The notes beneath the pieces are model-generated. The model saw only the letters and a program-made list of their open reading frames with translations, made no database searches and was not told the origin of the DNA. The position numbers and the translations under genes were made by a program. Of a stretch of 31,746 bases of DNA, positions 30,526-31,746 are shown piece by piece. Numbering within the stretch: position 1 is the first letter of the stretch; each line of letters begins with the position of its first letter. Source of the stretch: Hirudo medicinalis (lineage: Eukaryota; Annelida; Clitellata; Hirudinida; Hirudinidae); the NCBI GenBank assembly GCA_011800805.1, contig MPNW01000279.1, positions 3,954 to 35,699 of the forward strand. The letters run 5' to 3'.

Positions 30526-30672
30526 ATTACAAATGTAATGTTACTGTATTACAAATGTAATGTTATTGTATTACAAATGTAATGTTATTGTATTACAAAT
30601 GTAATGTTATTGTATTACAAATGTAATGTTATTGTATTACAAATGTAATGTTATTGTATTACAAATGTAATC
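30526..30672. repeat. 22-bp palindrome-containing tandem repeat
   Basis: 6.7 copies of ATTACAAATGTAATGTTATTGT. Each unit contains the inverted repeat ATTACA-AA-TGTAAT, and only the first unit differs (C for T). A further partial copy (AATGTAATGTTATTGCATTACAA) lies at about 30877-30900. Confidence 0.97.
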
Positions 30673-30719
30673 GTGGGCGACCACAGAAGTTTTTGAATTT
30701 CATTTTTGAACTTGGCACG

Positions 30720-30985
30720 ATGACTAAAGAGGGTGGTGAAGGCCTTGGGCGCTCGATTTAGCAATTAGTCGGTCTGGTGTGGATCCCCAGCCACCAAATG
30801 TTAGTATTGTGTCACGAAATGTAAGTATTTTGACAAAATCCAGGAGCGAGCATTTGCTCCTCCTTGCTACCCCATTAATGTAATGTTATTGCATTACAAG
30901 AGTTTTACAGTTAAATAAAATATTTATTTCATAATTAATCCGTGCGACCAAATGTTGTATTTGGCAACGCAGAAGATGAACAATA
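30720..30985 (-). mobile_element. Possible LTR-retroelement fragment
   Basis: On minus, two segments read AACATTTGGT followed by GGCTGGGGATCC (near 30791-30807) or CGCACGG (near 30942-30960). An LTR ending in CA followed by TGGT-type sequence resembles an LTR/primer-binding-site junction. No polymerase or integrase frame is present, so at most this is a solo or decayed end. Confidence 0.2.
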
Positions 30986-31276
30986 ATTATAGAAATTAAA
31001 AGTTGAATGAAGTAAATACATTATAATTATTTTATAATAACAATTTCTAAACTAACAAATTATTGCCTTGTGATCTTTGAAGACAACCCCTTACATTGAA
31101 TCAATAAGATAAATGTTTGCAGTTCAACATGTCCAATGCAACTACAATGCACGTGGTGAATGGTGCATCGATTGTTTGGATGCATTAATGGCGAGGTGAA
31201 TGGATAGTGAAAATATTCAGAGCCTTCCATTCTGCATTCCGACGTCAGAATTTGACAACAGCTGCTCTTTTGTTAC

Positions 31277-31454
31277 CTTCCATCTCCTCCGGTGATGTTT
31301 TGCTTTTTGTTTTGCATGGAAACAATCGCCATGGCAACCATCTCCCTGGCAACGAAAGACCATTGATCTCGGTTTGACCTTCCGAAGAAAGGTTGCCTGA
31401 CCAACAAAAAACACACAAATCTCTTTTACTCCTCCTCCTGAAAAATCTTTCCAT
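31277..31454 (-). CDS. Candidate first coding exon beside X-box cluster
   Basis: A minus-strand ATG at 31454 opens 59 codons beginning MERFFRRRSKRDLCVFCW and including GRWLPWRLFPCKTKSK. It ends at a good GAAG|GTAACA donor (GT at 31276-31275), phase 1. An X-box-like site lies about 18 bp upstream of the ATG. Another minus frame (MFFVGQATFLRKVK, from 31414) uses the same donor and cannot be excluded. There is also a short MATHVTLSDG frame starting in the X-box. No family is recognised. Confidence 0.3.
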
Positions 31455-31485
31455 CGCTTAATGTGACATGCGTTGCCATAACAAC
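31325..31485. promoter_or_regulatory. Cluster of X-box-like RFX sites
   Basis: ATCGCCATGGCAAC (31325-31338, one mismatch), a GGCAAC half-site (31348-31353) and GTTGCCATAACAAC (31472-31485, one mismatch) lie within 161 bp. Clustered X-boxes suggest an RFX-controlled, possibly ciliary, promoter. Confidence 0.45.
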
Positions 31486-31577
31486 CAATTTATCATTTTC
31501 CTCGCATCGATAATGACGCCGGATTTTTGTTCTTGTCAATTGTGTTGTTGCAGGAGTTGTAATGACTCAGTTGATGT

Positions 31578-31630
<53 letters not shown>

Positions 31631-31670
31631 ATTAATAATAATAACAATCATCATCATCATCATCATCGAT
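31578..31670. repeat. (AAC)n and ATC microsatellites
   Basis: About 17 AAC units (31578-31628), then AAT and a short ATC run. Confidence 0.95.
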
Positions 31671-31746
31671 TGAAATGATAAAGTACATTGTCGTGGTCAG
31701 CAGTTCAATCCCGGACAACTGTTGTCATCCTTTACTTCCCGAAAAG

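Noticed and set aside
30526..30672. CRISPR-like array
   Set aside because: Repeats are contiguous with no spacers, and the context is eukaryotic.
31700..31720. B-box-like GTTCAATCCC near the right edge
   Set aside because: No A-box or tRNA-like fold upstream; a partial SINE cannot be ruled out, but the window ends too soon to support one.

Overview
This is a metazoan nuclear window: AT-rich, intron-bearing, without operons, and saturated with microsatellites (GAT/ATC, GGAT/ATCC, AAT/ATT, AAC/GTT and CA runs). It has one long assembly gap (11145-11973) and a single N at 27900. The simple-repeat load, X-box (RFX) motifs, a tRNA-derived SINE and a two-domain galectin gene with small introns all suggest an invertebrate, probably marine. 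I cannot name the species. Most long open frames here are translations of simple repeats and are not listed as genes.

The one gene I can assign to a family lies on the minus strand at 21353-24133. It is a tandem-repeat galectin. I assembled it from separate short open stretches that none of the long single-frame ORFs covers. Two galectin carbohydrate-recognition domains (CRDs) are each encoded by three exons. The exon sizes match between the two copies (86, 202 and 123 nt), as do the intron phases (2 and 0). The N-terminal CRD lies at 23386-24025 and the C-terminal CRD at 21353-22647. A proline-containing linker exon (22897-23076) and a 14-codon first exon (24092-24133) complete a model of about 347 residues. 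Both CRDs have lost most of the canonical sugar-contacting residues, so the protein is probably a divergent lectin or a non-lectin galectin-like protein.

Layout: 1-7900 is repeats and AT-rich spacer, with a tRNA-Leu-like SINE at 4805-5008 and a weak ORF at 3424-4017. At 8026-8200 a YY1/ETS-type promoter precedes a likely first coding exon on the minus strand. From 8230 to 19900 there are more repeats, including an 18-bp unit that reads as a mucin-like Thr/Pro/Ser repeat, the gap, a 12-bp satellite, and a nuclear-receptor half-site array at 15334-15376. A CpG-containing promoter-like block with E-box, CCAAT, ETS and NRF1 motifs lies at 19950-20215. The galectin gene follows. Two relics of a G-rich transposable element lie at 24978-25720, and a weak exon candidate at 26486-26605. 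A perfect X-box lies at 27365, and a cluster of X-box-like sites with a candidate minus-strand first exon at 31277-31485.

Perfect TGACGTCA (CRE) palindromes recur nine times, twice as close pairs. That is far more than expected for a window of this composition.
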